From Pseudomonas mandelii (GTDB lineage Bacteria; Pseudomonadota; Gammaproteobacteria; Pseudomonadales; Pseudomonadaceae), in the NCBI RefSeq assembly GCF_002251635.1, contig NZ_NMOJ01000235.1, positions 45,414 to 92,432 of the forward strand: a stretch of DNA of 47,019 nucleotides. Direction: 5' to 3'. Positions 13,592 through 22,518 of the stretch are shown here, in pieces; the first letter of the stretch is position 1, and each line of letters opens with the position of its first letter. The notes beneath the pieces were generated by a model. The model saw only the letters and a list, made by a program, of their open reading frames with translations. It did not search any database and had not been told where the DNA came from. A program made the position numbers and the translations under genes.

Positions 13592-15607
13592 ATGCCCACT
13601 GGATTCCCTGACGGTGCAGAGGTGTACCGCGAGGCGTATTTCCGTGGGCTACGGCCCGACCCGGACGTCTGGATCGATCAATGGGCTGACGAGTACATGC
13701 GGATCCCGCGTGATACCGGCGCCGCTGAGCCGGGCCAGTACCGCACCTCGCGTACGCCGTATGCCCGCGAGCCCATGCGCTGCCTGTCGCCGGCTCACCC
13801 CTGCAAGCGCGTAATCACCATGGTCGCGTCGCAGTTGATGAAAACCCAGATCGGTCTGAACTGGATCGGTGGCCTGATGCACATGGCGCCGTCAAATATC
13901 CTGGCACTGTTGCCGAGCCTCGGCCTGGCCAAACGGGTGTCCTCTCGGATCGGCAAAACGATCAAGGCGACGCCGGTTTTGCGCGAACGTGTGGCGGCTA
14001 ACCGCTCGCGGGATTCGCGCAACACCATGGACACCAAGGAGTTCGAGGGTGGCACGTTGTACGTCACCACCGCCGGCTCGGCCGCCAACTTATCGGAGCT
14101 GTCGGCCCGCTATGTTTACGGTGATGAGATCGACCGCTGGGAAGTTGATATCGGTGAGGAGGGCGATCCCATCGAGCTGGCGGAAACCCGGGGTAGTACC
14201 TTTGGCCGCAACGCCAAGTTCTATTTCTCCAGCTCGCCGACGATCAAGGGCGCCTCGCGTATCTCCGACCTGTTCGATGGCAGCGACCAGCGTCACTACT
14301 ACGTGCCTTGCCCGACTTGTGGGCACATGCAGACCCTTGAATGGGATCGGCTGCACTACTCAACGGATTTTAGCGTGGTGCACTACCAGTGCGCCGGGCC
14401 TGAGTGTGACGTGCTGATCGAGGAGTACCACAAGGGCGAGATGCTCGCCAAAGGCGAATGGCGGGCGCACGCCGATGGCGACGGCGAAACCGTTGGCTTC
14501 CACCTCAACGCGTTGTATTCGCCGCTGGGTTGGATGGATTGGAAGTCGCTGGCCAAGCAATTCGAGAAGGCGAAGAAGGCCCAGGCCAAAGGCGATCTTG
14601 AGCCCATGCAGGTGTTCTACAACACCCGTCTCGCGAAGGTTTGGGACGCGGCTCAGGAGCAGACCAAAGCAGACGTCCTGAGGCAGCGGGCGCGGTTGGA
14701 AGGATACAGCCTTGGCTCAATGCCAGCGGCGGTGATGATGATCACCGGGGCCGTCGACGTTCAGGCCAACCGGCTGGAATTCATGGCCATGGGTTGGGGG
14801 GCCGGCATGGAGCGCTGGGTTGTTGATTTCCAGATCGTTTCGGGCGATCCCGCCGACGAGCGCACCTGGGCGGCTCTGGATGAATTGCTCAAGGCTAAAT
14901 ATCGCCATCCGTGCGGTGTTGGCTTGGGCATTCTGGCCACCGCTGTCGACTCCGGCGGTCACCACACCGATGAGGTTTACCAGTTCTGTCGTGTTCGTCG
15001 CTGGCGCAACGTGTTCGCCATCAAAGGTGCAAGCAAACCCGGCAAGCCGGTCATTGCTCAACGCCCCTCGATGGTCGACGTGACCTGGAAAGGCCAAACC
15101 GAACGCAACGGTGCTGAGCTGTGGTTCGTCGGTACCGACACGGCAAAGGACTGGATTTACAACCGCTACCCGTTCGAATCCGGTCCGGGTGCGTTGCACT
15201 TTGCCAATGACTTGCCGGATGACTTCTTCGATCAGTGCGTCGCAGAGCGCAAGGTTGCGCGCTACGTACGCGGTCACAAGCGCATCGAGTGGGTCAAGGG
15301 CAAAGCCGAGCGCAACGAAGCGCTCGACCTGATGGTGTATTGCCTGGCCATGGCGCATTACCTGGGCCTGAATCGCTACAAGGAACACGACTGGGAGCGC
15401 GTACGTCAGTCCCTGGCGCAGTCCGGACTGTTTGACGAAGCCCTGGGCAGCAAGCCCGTTCAAGGCGAACGGGTCGATAGTCTTGGTTCAGCAACACCGA
15501 CTCGGCAACCGGCGTCACCACCCGCTGTTCCGGTCGTGCAAAGGCGCCCCGCAGCAACACCACCTCAACGCCGCAGTTCCACCAGCGGTTACCTGAAGAG
15601 ACGCTGA
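13592..15607 (+). CDS. terminase large subunit, GpA family
   Basis: A 671-residue packaging ATPase-nuclease. The Walker A-like loop ASQLMKTQIG lies near residue 79 and Walker B YVYGDEIDRW near 175. A zinc-binding-like CPTCGH...C/C motif occurs near residue 240. The nuclease domain begins at GAVDVQANRLEFMAMGWG near residue 390. GpA-type terminases cut cos and pump DNA into lambda-like proheads, agreeing with the lambda-like head genes that follow. Confidence 0.95.
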   Translation: MPTGFPDGAEVYREAYFRGLRPDPDVWIDQWADEYMRIPRDTGAAEPGQYRTSRTPYAREPMRCLSPAHPCKRVITMVASQLMKTQIGLNWIGGLMHMAPSNILALLPSLGLAKRVSSRIGKTIKATPVLRERVAANRSRDSRNTMDTKEFEGGTLYVTTAGSAANLSELSARYVYGDEIDRWEVDIGEEGDPIELAETRGSTFGRNAKFYFSSSPTIKGASRISDLFDGSDQRHYYVPCPTCGHMQTLEWDRLHYSTDFSVVHYQCAGPECDVLIEEYHKGEMLAKGEWRAHADGDGETVGFHLNALYSPLGWMDWKSLAKQFEKAKKAQAKGDLEPMQVFYNTRLAKVWDAAQEQTKADVLRQRARLEGYSLGSMPAAVMMITGAVDVQANRLEFMAMGWGAGMERWVVDFQIVSGDPADERTWAALDELLKAKYRHPCGVGLGILATAVDSGGHHTDEVYQFCRVRRWRNVFAIKGASKPGKPVIAQRPSMVDVTWKGQTERNGAELWFVGTDTAKDWIYNRYPFESGPGALHFANDLPDDFFDQCVAERKVARYVRGHKRIEWVKGKAERNEALDLMVYCLAMAHYLGLNRYKEHDWERVRQSLAQSGLFDEALGSKPVQGERVDSLGSATPTRQPASPPAVPVVQRRPAATPPQRRSSTSGYLKRR

Positions 15608-15608
15608 T

Positions 15609-15815
15609 ATGTCATTTACCCAGAAGCACCTCGACGCGGTTGAGGCGGCCATCGCTCGCGGTGAGAAAGTCGTCCGCTACACCGATCGCACCGTGGAATA
15701 CCGCACCGTCGACGAGCTGCTCAAGGCGCGCGAAGAGATTCGTTCGTCGCTGGTCAACGCTGCCGGACCGCGCTCGCGCGTGGTTCGGCTTTACCACGGG
15801 GGCAAGGGAGTCTAA
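15609..15815 (+). CDS. head-tail joining protein gpW-like
   Basis: A 68-residue protein of the lambda gpW family, between the large terminase and portal genes as in lambda. MSFTQKHLDAVEAAIARGEK and TDRTVEYRTVDELLKARE are family features. It binds the portal after packaging so that the tail can attach. Its stop overlaps the portal start (TAATG). Confidence 0.88.
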   Translation: MSFTQKHLDAVEAAIARGEKVVRYTDRTVEYRTVDELLKAREEIRSSLVNAAGPRSRVVRLYHGGKGV

Positions 15816-17296
15816 TGGCCCGACACTTTCCGACGCTCACCCGTAACGGGTTCGTGTTGCCGTCGAACATCAAGGCCAGTTACGAAGGTGCCGGGGAGGG
15901 CCGACGCTCCACTGGTTGGGATGCTCCCGACAACGGGATCAACAGCATCAACACCCCGGCACTGCGCAACCTGCGTTCGCGCTCCCGGGCAGCGGTTCGC
16001 AATGACCCGTATGCCTTCAACGTGATCGACAAGCGCGTCAGCAACCTGATCGGCACGGGCATCACCCCCCGGCCGACCACTGACGACGATGCTTTACGCA
16101 AATTGCTGCAGGAGCTGTGGGGCGATTGGGTCGATGAATCGGACGCGGATGAACGCACAGATTTCTACGGCCAGCAGGCCCTGGTAGCGCGCACGGTTGA
16201 AACCTCTGGCGAGTGCTTCGTGCGGCTACGACCGCGCAGCCTGGACGAGGGTTTGGCGGTTCCGCTGCAGCTGCAGATTCTGGCGCCGGAGTTCGTACCG
16301 CATGACAAGTACGAGAGCACCAAATCCGGCAACGTTATCCGCGCCGGGATCGAGTTCAATCCCGGCGGCAAACGGGTGGCGTACTGGATGTACCTGTCAC
16401 ATCCACGCGACGCGTCGTCGTTGAACGCCGGCTACAACCAGCTGGTGCGGGTACCGGCGGCCCAGGTGCTGCACATCTTTGAACCGGTCGAGCCGGGTCA
16501 ACTGCGCGGCGTGCCGCGATTGTCGCCTGTGCTCAAGCGTTTGCGCAGTCTCGACAACTACGACGACGCGGTCTTGTTTCGCCAGGAGGTGGCCAACCTG
16601 TTTGCCGGCTTCATCAGCCGGCCGGCTTCGGACTCGGGGCAGACGCCACGAGATCCGGTCACCGGCCAGCTGTTGGATCTCGATCGTGACGGCTTCACCC
16701 CGATGGTCGCGCTGGAGCCCGGCACCATGCAGGAGTTGGGACCAGGTGAAGAGGTGGAGTTCTCCAAGCCACCGGACGCGGGCAACAACTACCCGGACTT
16801 CATGCGGCAGCAACTGATGGCCGCCGCCGCTGGGTCCGGCACGCCTTACGAGATCCTCACCGGCGACATGCGCGGGATCAACGACCGAGCGTTACGTGTG
16901 GTGCTCAACGAGTTTCGGCGCCGCCTGGAACAACTGCAATTCGGTGTCTATGTCCACCAGCTCTGCCGCCCAGTACGGGCCGCCTGGATGGACATGGCCG
17001 TGTTGTCCGGTGTCCTGGTGCTGGGCGATTACGCGCAGAAGCGCCGTGACTATTTGCGTACCCGTTGGGTGCCGCAAGGTTGGGCCTACATCCAACCGGT
17101 GCAGGACGTTCAGGCGCGACGGATGGAAGTGCAGGCTGGCTTTGCCTCGCGCAGCGAGATGGTCCTGCGCACTGGCTACGACGCCGAAACGGTCGACCTG
17201 GAAAACGCCGCCGATCTGGCGCGGGCCACCGCACTGGGCCTCAACTACAACACCCTGGATGCCGTCGAGCCAATCGACGACAAGGAGCAACCATGA
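15815..17296 (+). CDS. phage portal protein, lambda gpB family
   Basis: A 493-residue lambda-type portal. Family features include the SRAAVRNDPYAFNVIDKRVSN segment near residue 52, the GTPYEILTGDMRGIND block near residue 345 and the RTRWVPQGWAYIQPVQD block near 412. It forms the dodecameric ring through which DNA enters and to which the tail joins. The following protease gene overlaps its stop by ATGA. Confidence 0.95.
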   Translation: MARHFPTLTRNGFVLPSNIKASYEGAGEGRRSTGWDAPDNGINSINTPALRNLRSRSRAAVRNDPYAFNVIDKRVSNLIGTGITPRPTTDDDALRKLLQELWGDWVDESDADERTDFYGQQALVARTVETSGECFVRLRPRSLDEGLAVPLQLQILAPEFVPHDKYESTKSGNVIRAGIEFNPGGKRVAYWMYLSHPRDASSLNAGYNQLVRVPAAQVLHIFEPVEPGQLRGVPRLSPVLKRLRSLDNYDDAVLFRQEVANLFAGFISRPASDSGQTPRDPVTGQLLDLDRDGFTPMVALEPGTMQELGPGEEVEFSKPPDAGNNYPDFMRQQLMAAAAGSGTPYEILTGDMRGINDRALRVVLNEFRRRLEQLQFGVYVHQLCRPVRAAWMDMAVLSGVLVLGDYAQKRRDYLRTRWVPQGWAYIQPVQDVQARRMEVQAGFASRSEMVLRTGYDAETVDLENAADLARATALGLNYNTLDAVEPIDDKEQP

Positions 17297-18453
17297 GCAA
17301 AAAAGCGCGACCGCGCGTTTACAACCGGGCAGGCCAGCGTGTGCAAGTTCAGGACAAAACCTGGTACGCGTTGCAGTCTAGCGGCGAGGACACCGAGAGA
17401 GTGATCGAAGTCTTTGTCTATGGCGAGATCGGCACCTGGGGCATTACTGCCAATCAATTCGTGCAGGATCTGCGCGCCATAGACGACGGCGTCTCGCCGG
17501 TGATCGCGGCATTCAACAGCATCGGCGGAGATTTGTTTGACGGGTTGGCGATGCACAACGCGCTGTCGCGCCTGGGCGAGCGCTGCACCGGCCGGATTGA
17601 TGCGTTGGCCGCTAGTGCGGCCAGCGTGGCGGTGTGTGGTGCACACCGTGTCGTCATTGCATCGAACGCCATGCTGATGATCCACAACCCTTACACCTAT
17701 GCCGGAGGCGACGCGGAGGACTTCCGCCGGGTCGCTGATGTGCTGGATCAGACCCTGGAGGCGATCATCGCGGCCTACAAGGCCAAGGCGCCGGACATTG
17801 ATGACGCGGAGCTGCGGCGCATGGTCAACGCCGAAACTTGGCTGACAGCCAATGAGTCGGTGGCACTGGGTCTGGCCGATGAGGTCGGCGACGGCATTAC
17901 GGTCAAGGCCTGCCTTGGCCAAGGGGCCGTGCTGCAGCGTTACCAGCATGCACCGGCTGAACTGGTGGCCCAGCTCGACGAAGCATCTGAACCGGATCCG
18001 GACCTGGAGCCGGATCAACTCGACCCGCCCTTGGTGCCGCCGGTGGTCGATTCGGCCAAGTTGGCACTGATGATCACCCAGCGCTGCACGGCGGCGGGCA
18101 TCAGCAACCTGGTTGAGCCGCTGCTCAGTTCGACCCAGCTCGAAAGCGAAGAGATCGTCCTGGCCGGATTGGCGCGTGCCAAGGCGGTGAATGACCTGTG
18201 TGTGGCCGCCCGCTTGCCAGAGTTCAGCGCCGAGTACGTTTCAGCGGGGCTGGATGCTGCAGCGGTTCGAGCCCGTCTGTTCGACAAAATTGTCACCAGC
18301 GGTAAGGGCTTTGAAATCGACAACAGCCTGCCGCTCGACCACGACCCGGCACCCAAGGTGCTCGCCAAACAACCTGATCCCACCTCGATCTGGGCTTCGC
18401 GACAAGCGGCCCAATCTGGAACTGCGCGCGGCGCGAAAGGAGCAAGAGCATGA
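17293..18453 (+). CDS. ClpP-like head maturation protease (gpC/S49-S14 type)
   Basis: A 386-residue protein. Residues about 35-200 are a ClpP/crotonase-fold serine protease: FNSIGGDLFDG near 75, a candidate nucleophile in LAASAASVAV (Ser108 or Ser111) and His131 in LMIHNPYTYAGG. The C-terminal part (about 230-386) is acidic then Ala-rich and may serve as the scaffold, as lambda C/Nu3 does. ATG 17293 overlaps the portal stop; the longer upstream frame would lie fully over the portal gene. Confidence 0.9.
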   Translation: MSKKARPRVYNRAGQRVQVQDKTWYALQSSGEDTERVIEVFVYGEIGTWGITANQFVQDLRAIDDGVSPVIAAFNSIGGDLFDGLAMHNALSRLGERCTGRIDALAASAASVAVCGAHRVVIASNAMLMIHNPYTYAGGDAEDFRRVADVLDQTLEAIIAAYKAKAPDIDDAELRRMVNAETWLTANESVALGLADEVGDGITVKACLGQGAVLQRYQHAPAELVAQLDEASEPDPDLEPDQLDPPLVPPVVDSAKLALMITQRCTAAGISNLVEPLLSSTQLESEEIVLAGLARAKAVNDLCVAARLPEFSAEYVSAGLDAAAVRARLFDKIVTSGKGFEIDNSLPLDHDPAPKVLAKQPDPTSIWASRQAAQSGTARGAKGARA

Positions 18454-18794
18454 ACATCAAAAAAGAGCCGATCCACGCAGGTGAGTTTCTGCTGTCCGAG
18501 GGCGCTGGGAACATTTCTCGGGAAACGATCAACGTCGCCGCTGGCCCCGCGCTGAATCCGGGGCAGGTTCTCGGCCTGGTGACGGCCACAGCCGAATTCG
18601 CACCGTATGACTCTGCTGCCACAGACGGTACCGAGGCGGCCGTGGCGATTCTCTACGGGCCATTGGGCGAGTCGGACATTGTGCGTCGGGGGCGCGCCGT
18701 GGTGCGTTTGGCTGAAGTCAGCGAAGCACACCTGACCGGGCTTGACCCTTTGGCGGAACAGGCTTTGGCCAGCCATTTCCTGATTGTTCGCTAA
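18450..18794 (+). CDS. head decoration protein gpD-like
   Basis: A 114-residue lambda gpD-type protein, with EFLLSEGAGNISRETI at 12-27 and VAILYGPLGESD near 70. Trimers stabilise the expanded capsid. It is coupled to the protease gene by ATGA and followed by a terminator. Confidence 0.9.
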   Translation: MNIKKEPIHAGEFLLSEGAGNISRETINVAAGPALNPGQVLGLVTATAEFAPYDSAATDGTEAAVAILYGPLGESDIVRRGRAVVRLAEVSEAHLTGLDPLAEQALASHFLIVR

Positions 18795-18817
18795 GACTAT
18801 CCCTTACGTTTATCCGG

Positions 18818-18838
18818 CCCGCCCTGAGCGGGTTTTTT
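18818..18838 (+). terminator. intrinsic terminator before the major capsid gene
   Basis: CCCGC-CCTGA-GCGGG followed by TTTTTT. It may moderate readthrough between gpD and the major capsid gene. Confidence 0.8.
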
Positions 18839-18856
18839 CATTTCTGGAGAGTACCC

Positions 18857-19852
18857 ATGGCCGAGATCGCCATTTTTGACGACGAAGCGTTTACCGTTAC
18901 CGCGCTGACTGCTGCACTCAACGATCAACCCTACCTCCCGGGCCGCATCAGCGCCCTTGGCCTGTTCCGCGAAGAAGGCATCACCACCCTGACCGTGCAG
19001 ATCGAAAAGGACGGCGACACCCTGGCGCTGGTGCCGGCTGGTGAACGCGGCGGCTCTGGTCTGGTGGTCGCGGCGAGCAAGCGCAATCTGATCCCGTTCA
19101 ACACCGTGCACCTGCCGGAGCGCTTCACCATCAAGGCCGACGAGATTCAAGGTATTCGCGCCTTCGGTACCCGCACCGAGTTGCAGGCAGTGCAGGATGT
19201 GGTCAATACCCGTCTGGCCAAAGCGCGCCGTCAGTTGGACGCAACCCACGAGTTTCAGCGTATGGGCGCGCTCAACGGCTTGATCCTGGATGCCGATGGT
19301 TCGACGGTGCTGCTAGACCTGTATGACCGCTTCGGAGTAGAGCGTCAGAAGCTCTCCATGGGCCTGAATGATCAAAGCACTGAACTGCGGGTCAAGTGCC
19401 TCGAAGCGCTGGACATGCAGGAGGACGCACTCGGCGCCGTGACCAGCACCAATTCCCGCGCGTTCTGCGGCAAGCATTTCTGGAGCAAGCTGATCGCTCA
19501 TAAGGCAGTAGTTAAAACTTACGAAGGAACGTTACAGGCTGCGGCGTTACGTGGCGATGCTCGGGAGAGTTTTGAGTTCGGCGGTATTACTTGGGAGCGC
19601 TACCGTGGCAAGGTTGCCGGTGTGTCTTTCGTCCACGACGACAAGGCGTTGCTGGTTCCTGAAGGTGTTCCTGATCTGTACATCTCAGTGTTCGCACCGG
19701 CCGACTACATGGAAACGGTCAACACCCAGGGCATCCCGTACTACAGCAAGATTGAACCGATGCAGTTCGGCAAGGGCATGGCTGGTGAAGCCCAGTCCAA
19801 CCCGTTGCACCTGTGCACCCGGCCGCGTGCACAGATCCTGCTGGAGCTCTGA
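18857..19852 (+). CDS. major capsid protein, lambda gpE family
   Basis: A 331-residue protein of the lambda gpE family: DDEAFTVTALTAALNDQPYLPG at the start, a central TTLTVQIEKDGDTLALVP, and the C-terminal NPLHLCTRPRAQILLEL. It forms the shell after cleavage and expansion. CTGGAGAG stands before the ATG. Its position after gpD follows lambda order. Confidence 0.95.
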   Translation: MAEIAIFDDEAFTVTALTAALNDQPYLPGRISALGLFREEGITTLTVQIEKDGDTLALVPAGERGGSGLVVAASKRNLIPFNTVHLPERFTIKADEIQGIRAFGTRTELQAVQDVVNTRLAKARRQLDATHEFQRMGALNGLILDADGSTVLLDLYDRFGVERQKLSMGLNDQSTELRVKCLEALDMQEDALGAVTSTNSRAFCGKHFWSKLIAHKAVVKTYEGTLQAAALRGDARESFEFGGITWERYRGKVAGVSFVHDDKALLVPEGVPDLYISVFAPADYMETVNTQGIPYYSKIEPMQFGKGMAGEAQSNPLHLCTRPRAQILLEL

Positions 19853-19854
19853 CC

Positions 19855-20175
19855 GTGGGCTTTCGCGATCTGATTGCCGAGGTCGATGCGGTGGTATTCG
19901 AAACGCTGGGCGACAGCGCGCGGATCGAGGGCCGAGCTGAACCGGTGCTCGGCATGTTCGCCGCGCCCTGGTTACAGCCCCAGTTCGGCAAGCTCAACAC
20001 CGGATTGCGTGAGCCGAGGTTCGAGATCCGCGTCAGCGATTCGCACGGCCTGGAGCAGGGCATGCTGATCAGCATCGATCTGCCCGCGCTGGATGGCGGT
20101 GGCGATTACGACCTGCTGCAGCTGGAACCGAGTGGCGACGGTCTGGTTGCCTTGATTCTGAGGATGCGCCCGTGA
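19855..20175 (+). CDS. head-tail connector, FII/Gifsy-2-type
   Basis: A 106-residue protein starting with GTG 19855, three bases after the capsid stop: VGFRDLIAEVDAVVFETLGD and EIRVSDSHGLEQGM fit the FII-like head-tail joining family. It likely forms a ring below the portal. The in-frame longer version would overlap the capsid gene, so it was rejected. Its stop overlaps the next GTG. Confidence 0.78.
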   Translation: MGFRDLIAEVDAVVFETLGDSARIEGRAEPVLGMFAAPWLQPQFGKLNTGLREPRFEIRVSDSHGLEQGMLISIDLPALDGGGDYDLLQLEPSGDGLVALILRMRP

Positions 20176-20837
20176 GCGTCGGCAGCTACTTCAAGCCGTC
20201 GGCCGGTGGTGGGATGATTTCCATTCAGTCCTCGACGGCAGACCTGAACGCGTTCCAGGACTTCGCCAAGCTGGTGCCCAAGGCTGCAGCAGCTGCGCAA
20301 CGTCGTGCGATCAACAAAACGTTAGGTTGGCTGCGTACGCATATTGCCCGGGCCGTCAGTCGGCAGGAACGTATTGCCGTCGCGGCGGTTCGTCAGCGCT
20401 TGCGTAGCTACCCGGTCGCCGGTGGGGCCACCAGCGGCAAGTTGTGGTTCGGTTTGAATGCCATCGAGTCCAGTCGAATCGGTCGGGCACGACAGTCTGG
20501 CACTGGCGTGTCGGTGGCCGATCGACGTTATCAGGGCGCCTTTCTCAAGAGGGTCTACGGCAACAAGCCCGACATCTGGATTCGCACTGCGAGCAAGCAC
20601 TTCAACGCGGACGACTATCCCGACAGCACAGTGTCGTCGGCCGGTGGCGCCAGTTCGGGTTGGGTGGCGGAAAACGGCAATCGCTTCCCGCTGGCCAAAG
20701 CCAAAGTGTCACTGGAACAAGCCCGCCCGCACTTCGACAGTTGGGTCAAACGCGCCGATGCGCGCCTGCTGGAAATTCTGCGGCAGGAATTCAACTTTGA
20801 GCTGCAAAAGTATTTGAAGGGGACGGCCAATGTTTGA
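20172..20837 (+). CDS. minor tail protein Z-like / tail completion protein
   Basis: A 221-residue basic protein with AAAQRRAINKTLGWLRTHIA near residue 38 and a C-terminal RADARLLEILRQEFNFELQKYL. This is the pattern of the phage minor tail protein Z family. Such proteins finish the head-proximal end of the tail. Start GTG 20172 overlaps the previous stop; the end overlaps the next gene by 8 bp. Confidence 0.82.
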   Translation: MSVGSYFKPSAGGGMISIQSSTADLNAFQDFAKLVPKAAAAAQRRAINKTLGWLRTHIARAVSRQERIAVAAVRQRLRSYPVAGGATSGKLWFGLNAIESSRIGRARQSGTGVSVADRRYQGAFLKRVYGNKPDIWIRTASKHFNADDYPDSTVSSAGGASSGWVAENGNRFPLAKAKVSLEQARPHFDSWVKRADARLLEILRQEFNFELQKYLKGTANV

Positions 20838-21348
20838 TGAGCCTTTCAGTCTCGACCAGCTGTACCGGGCAATAGAACAACACCTGAAGGCTCATCTTCC
20901 AGGCGTTCACGCGGTGACAGCGTGGCCGAACATCAAGGATCGCATTGCACTGCCGGCGGTGTTCATCGAGTTGGCTGAGATGGAACCTGGTGTCGACATC
21001 GGAACGGGGCAGACAACCGTTATTTGCAAGTTCGAGGCCCGGATCATTGTTGACCCGATACGCCCCCAGCATTGCCAGCAAGCCGCGCACCTGGCAGCGC
21101 AGCTGGCTGTCTTGTTGCGACTGCAAACGTGGGGGCTCGAGGTAGAGCCTGCCGAGTTTGTTCAGGCGATGCAGGACTGGACCAAGCCGGAGCTGGATGG
21201 CTACGTGGTCTGGTTGGTGGAGTGGACGCAGCAGATCTACCTCGGCGAGGAAGAATGGCCGTGGCCGGACGAACCGCCGGGCACCCTGATGCTGGGCTTC
21301 AACGACGACGTCAAACCCGACTTTTTCAAACCTGAGGACCTGCCGTGA
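20830..21348 (+). CDS. tail terminator-like phage protein
   Basis: A 172-residue protein, MFDEPFSLDQLYRAIEQHL at the start. The mixed alpha/beta profile, size and place after a Z-like gene and before baseplate V suggest a tail terminator or completion role analogous to lambda U. I do not recognise a named family with certainty. Confidence 0.65.
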   Translation: MFDEPFSLDQLYRAIEQHLKAHLPGVHAVTAWPNIKDRIALPAVFIELAEMEPGVDIGTGQTTVICKFEARIIVDPIRPQHCQQAAHLAAQLAVLLRLQTWGLEVEPAEFVQAMQDWTKPELDGYVVWLVEWTQQIYLGEEEWPWPDEPPGTLMLGFNDDVKPDFFKPEDLP

Positions 21349-21902
21349 GTTACGCGTGCGCCGAGCATGACCGCATGATTGCAGCCATGTTGATGCCGTG
21401 TGCGGTAGTCGGCGTCGATCTGGTTGCACCTGCAGTGCGGGTGTCGAATGGCGAGTGGACCAGCGCCTGGGTGCGTTGGCACAGCTTGGCCGCCGGTAAG
21501 GCGCGACACTGGCGCGTGCCAAGCCTCGGTGAGCAGGGGGTGTTGTTCAACCCCAGCGGTCAGGCCGGAATGGGCACTTTTGTTCCGGGCTTGTATGGCA
21601 ACGCTGGCGCGCCACCGGATAACCGCGACCATGTCGAGGTCTGGCGTTTCGACGACGGTGGTTCGCTGGTCTACGACTGGCAGGCCAGGTCCTACGCCAT
21701 CACCCTGCCAAGCGGCACGGTGACCATTAAAGTCGCCAGTACTGAGGTGATCGTAACCGATGCCGCCGTTACCGTAACGACCGGCAATATCAACCTGAAA
21801 GCGGCGGTGACCATCGACGGTGCGCTACACGTCACGCAGGGCATCACCAGTGCCGGCGCGATCATTGACACCGGTGGTAACAGCAACCATCACACGCATT
21901 AA
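21345..21902 (+). CDS. baseplate assembly protein V (spike)
   Basis: A 185-residue P2 gpV-like protein: an OB-fold N-terminal part, then a repeating beta-helix stalk VTIKVASTEVIVTDAAVTVT and a C-terminal SNHHTH. The closing GGNSNHHTH matches the metal-binding HxH tip of gpV spikes, which hold an iron ion. It forms the membrane-piercing trimer. Start GTG 21345 overlaps the previous stop. Confidence 0.92.
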   Translation: MSYACAEHDRMIAAMLMPCAVVGVDLVAPAVRVSNGEWTSAWVRWHSLAAGKARHWRVPSLGEQGVLFNPSGQAGMGTFVPGLYGNAGAPPDNRDHVEVWRFDDGGSLVYDWQARSYAITLPSGTVTIKVASTEVIVTDAAVTVTTGNINLKAAVTIDGALHVTQGITSAGAIIDTGGNSNHHTH

Positions 21903-21920
21903 TTTTTCACCCCACGACAA

Positions 21921-21942
21921 CCCGCCAAGTGCGGGTTTTTTT
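21921..21942 (+). terminator. intrinsic terminator after the spike gene
   Basis: CCCGC-CAAGT-GCGGG followed by seven T. Confidence 0.82.
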
Positions 21943-21955
21943 GCCTGGAGAAAAC

Positions 21956-22186
21956 ATGGCCAAGACCATCGACACCCCTGTCAGCGATGAGCAACCAATC
22001 GCGCTTCCGGTACCAGAGTTGCGGCTGAAGTTTCGCGACAAGGTTTATACGTCACGAACTTTAATCATCCCCAGAAGCGGCCGCGCATTGTCGGTGGCCA
22101 AAGGGCTGGTGGAAGTCGCAACGTCCGACAGCGAGGCTCTGACGTTCCTGAAAGCCAGCGAAGAATTCGAACAGTTTAAGGAGTGA
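21956..22186 (+). CDS. small baseplate-region protein, 76 aa
   Basis: A 76-residue protein, MAKTIDTPVSDEQPIALPVP at the start. Start ATG 21956 follows CTGGAGAAAAC. No function is assigned; it lies between the V and W genes, in the same position as small uncharacterised genes of related Pseudomonas prophages. Its C-terminus LTFLKASEEFEQFKE is a charged helix. Confidence 0.75.
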   Translation: MAKTIDTPVSDEQPIALPVPELRLKFRDKVYTSRTLIIPRSGRALSVAKGLVEVATSDSEALTFLKASEEFEQFKE

Positions 22187-22191
22187 CCTAG

Positions 22192-22518
22192 ATGATCGGA
22201 ATGGATCGCCACACCGGCCAACCCATCTCCGGCATCGCGCATCTGCGCCAGTCCATGGCCGACATCCTGGGCACACGGGTGGGCAGTCGCCGGCACCGGC
22301 CGGAGTACGGCAGCAACATCCCCTTGTACGTCGACATGCCGGTGAATGAAGGCTGGAAAAGTTCGGTGCAAGCCGAGGCGGTCCGGGCGATCAGTCGCTG
22401 GGAACCGCGCGTCAAGCTGGAGCGCATCCGCGCACTCTCGGTGCTGGGCGGGCAAATCAATCTGAGCATTGCCGGCGAATACCTCGGCGACCGTTTTCTG
22501 TTTGAGGTGAGCGTATGA
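22192..22518 (+). CDS. baseplate wedge protein W (gp25-like)
   Basis: A 108-residue member of the GPW/gp25 family: MDRHTGQPISGIAHLRQSM, then RVGSRRHRPEYGSNIP, the conserved block of the family. It forms the wedge contacting the tail tube and sheath starts. The stop overlaps the J start (ATGA). Confidence 0.92.
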   Translation: MIGMDRHTGQPISGIAHLRQSMADILGTRVGSRRHRPEYGSNIPLYVDMPVNEGWKSSVQAEAVRAISRWEPRVKLERIRALSVLGGQINLSIAGEYLGDRFLFEVSV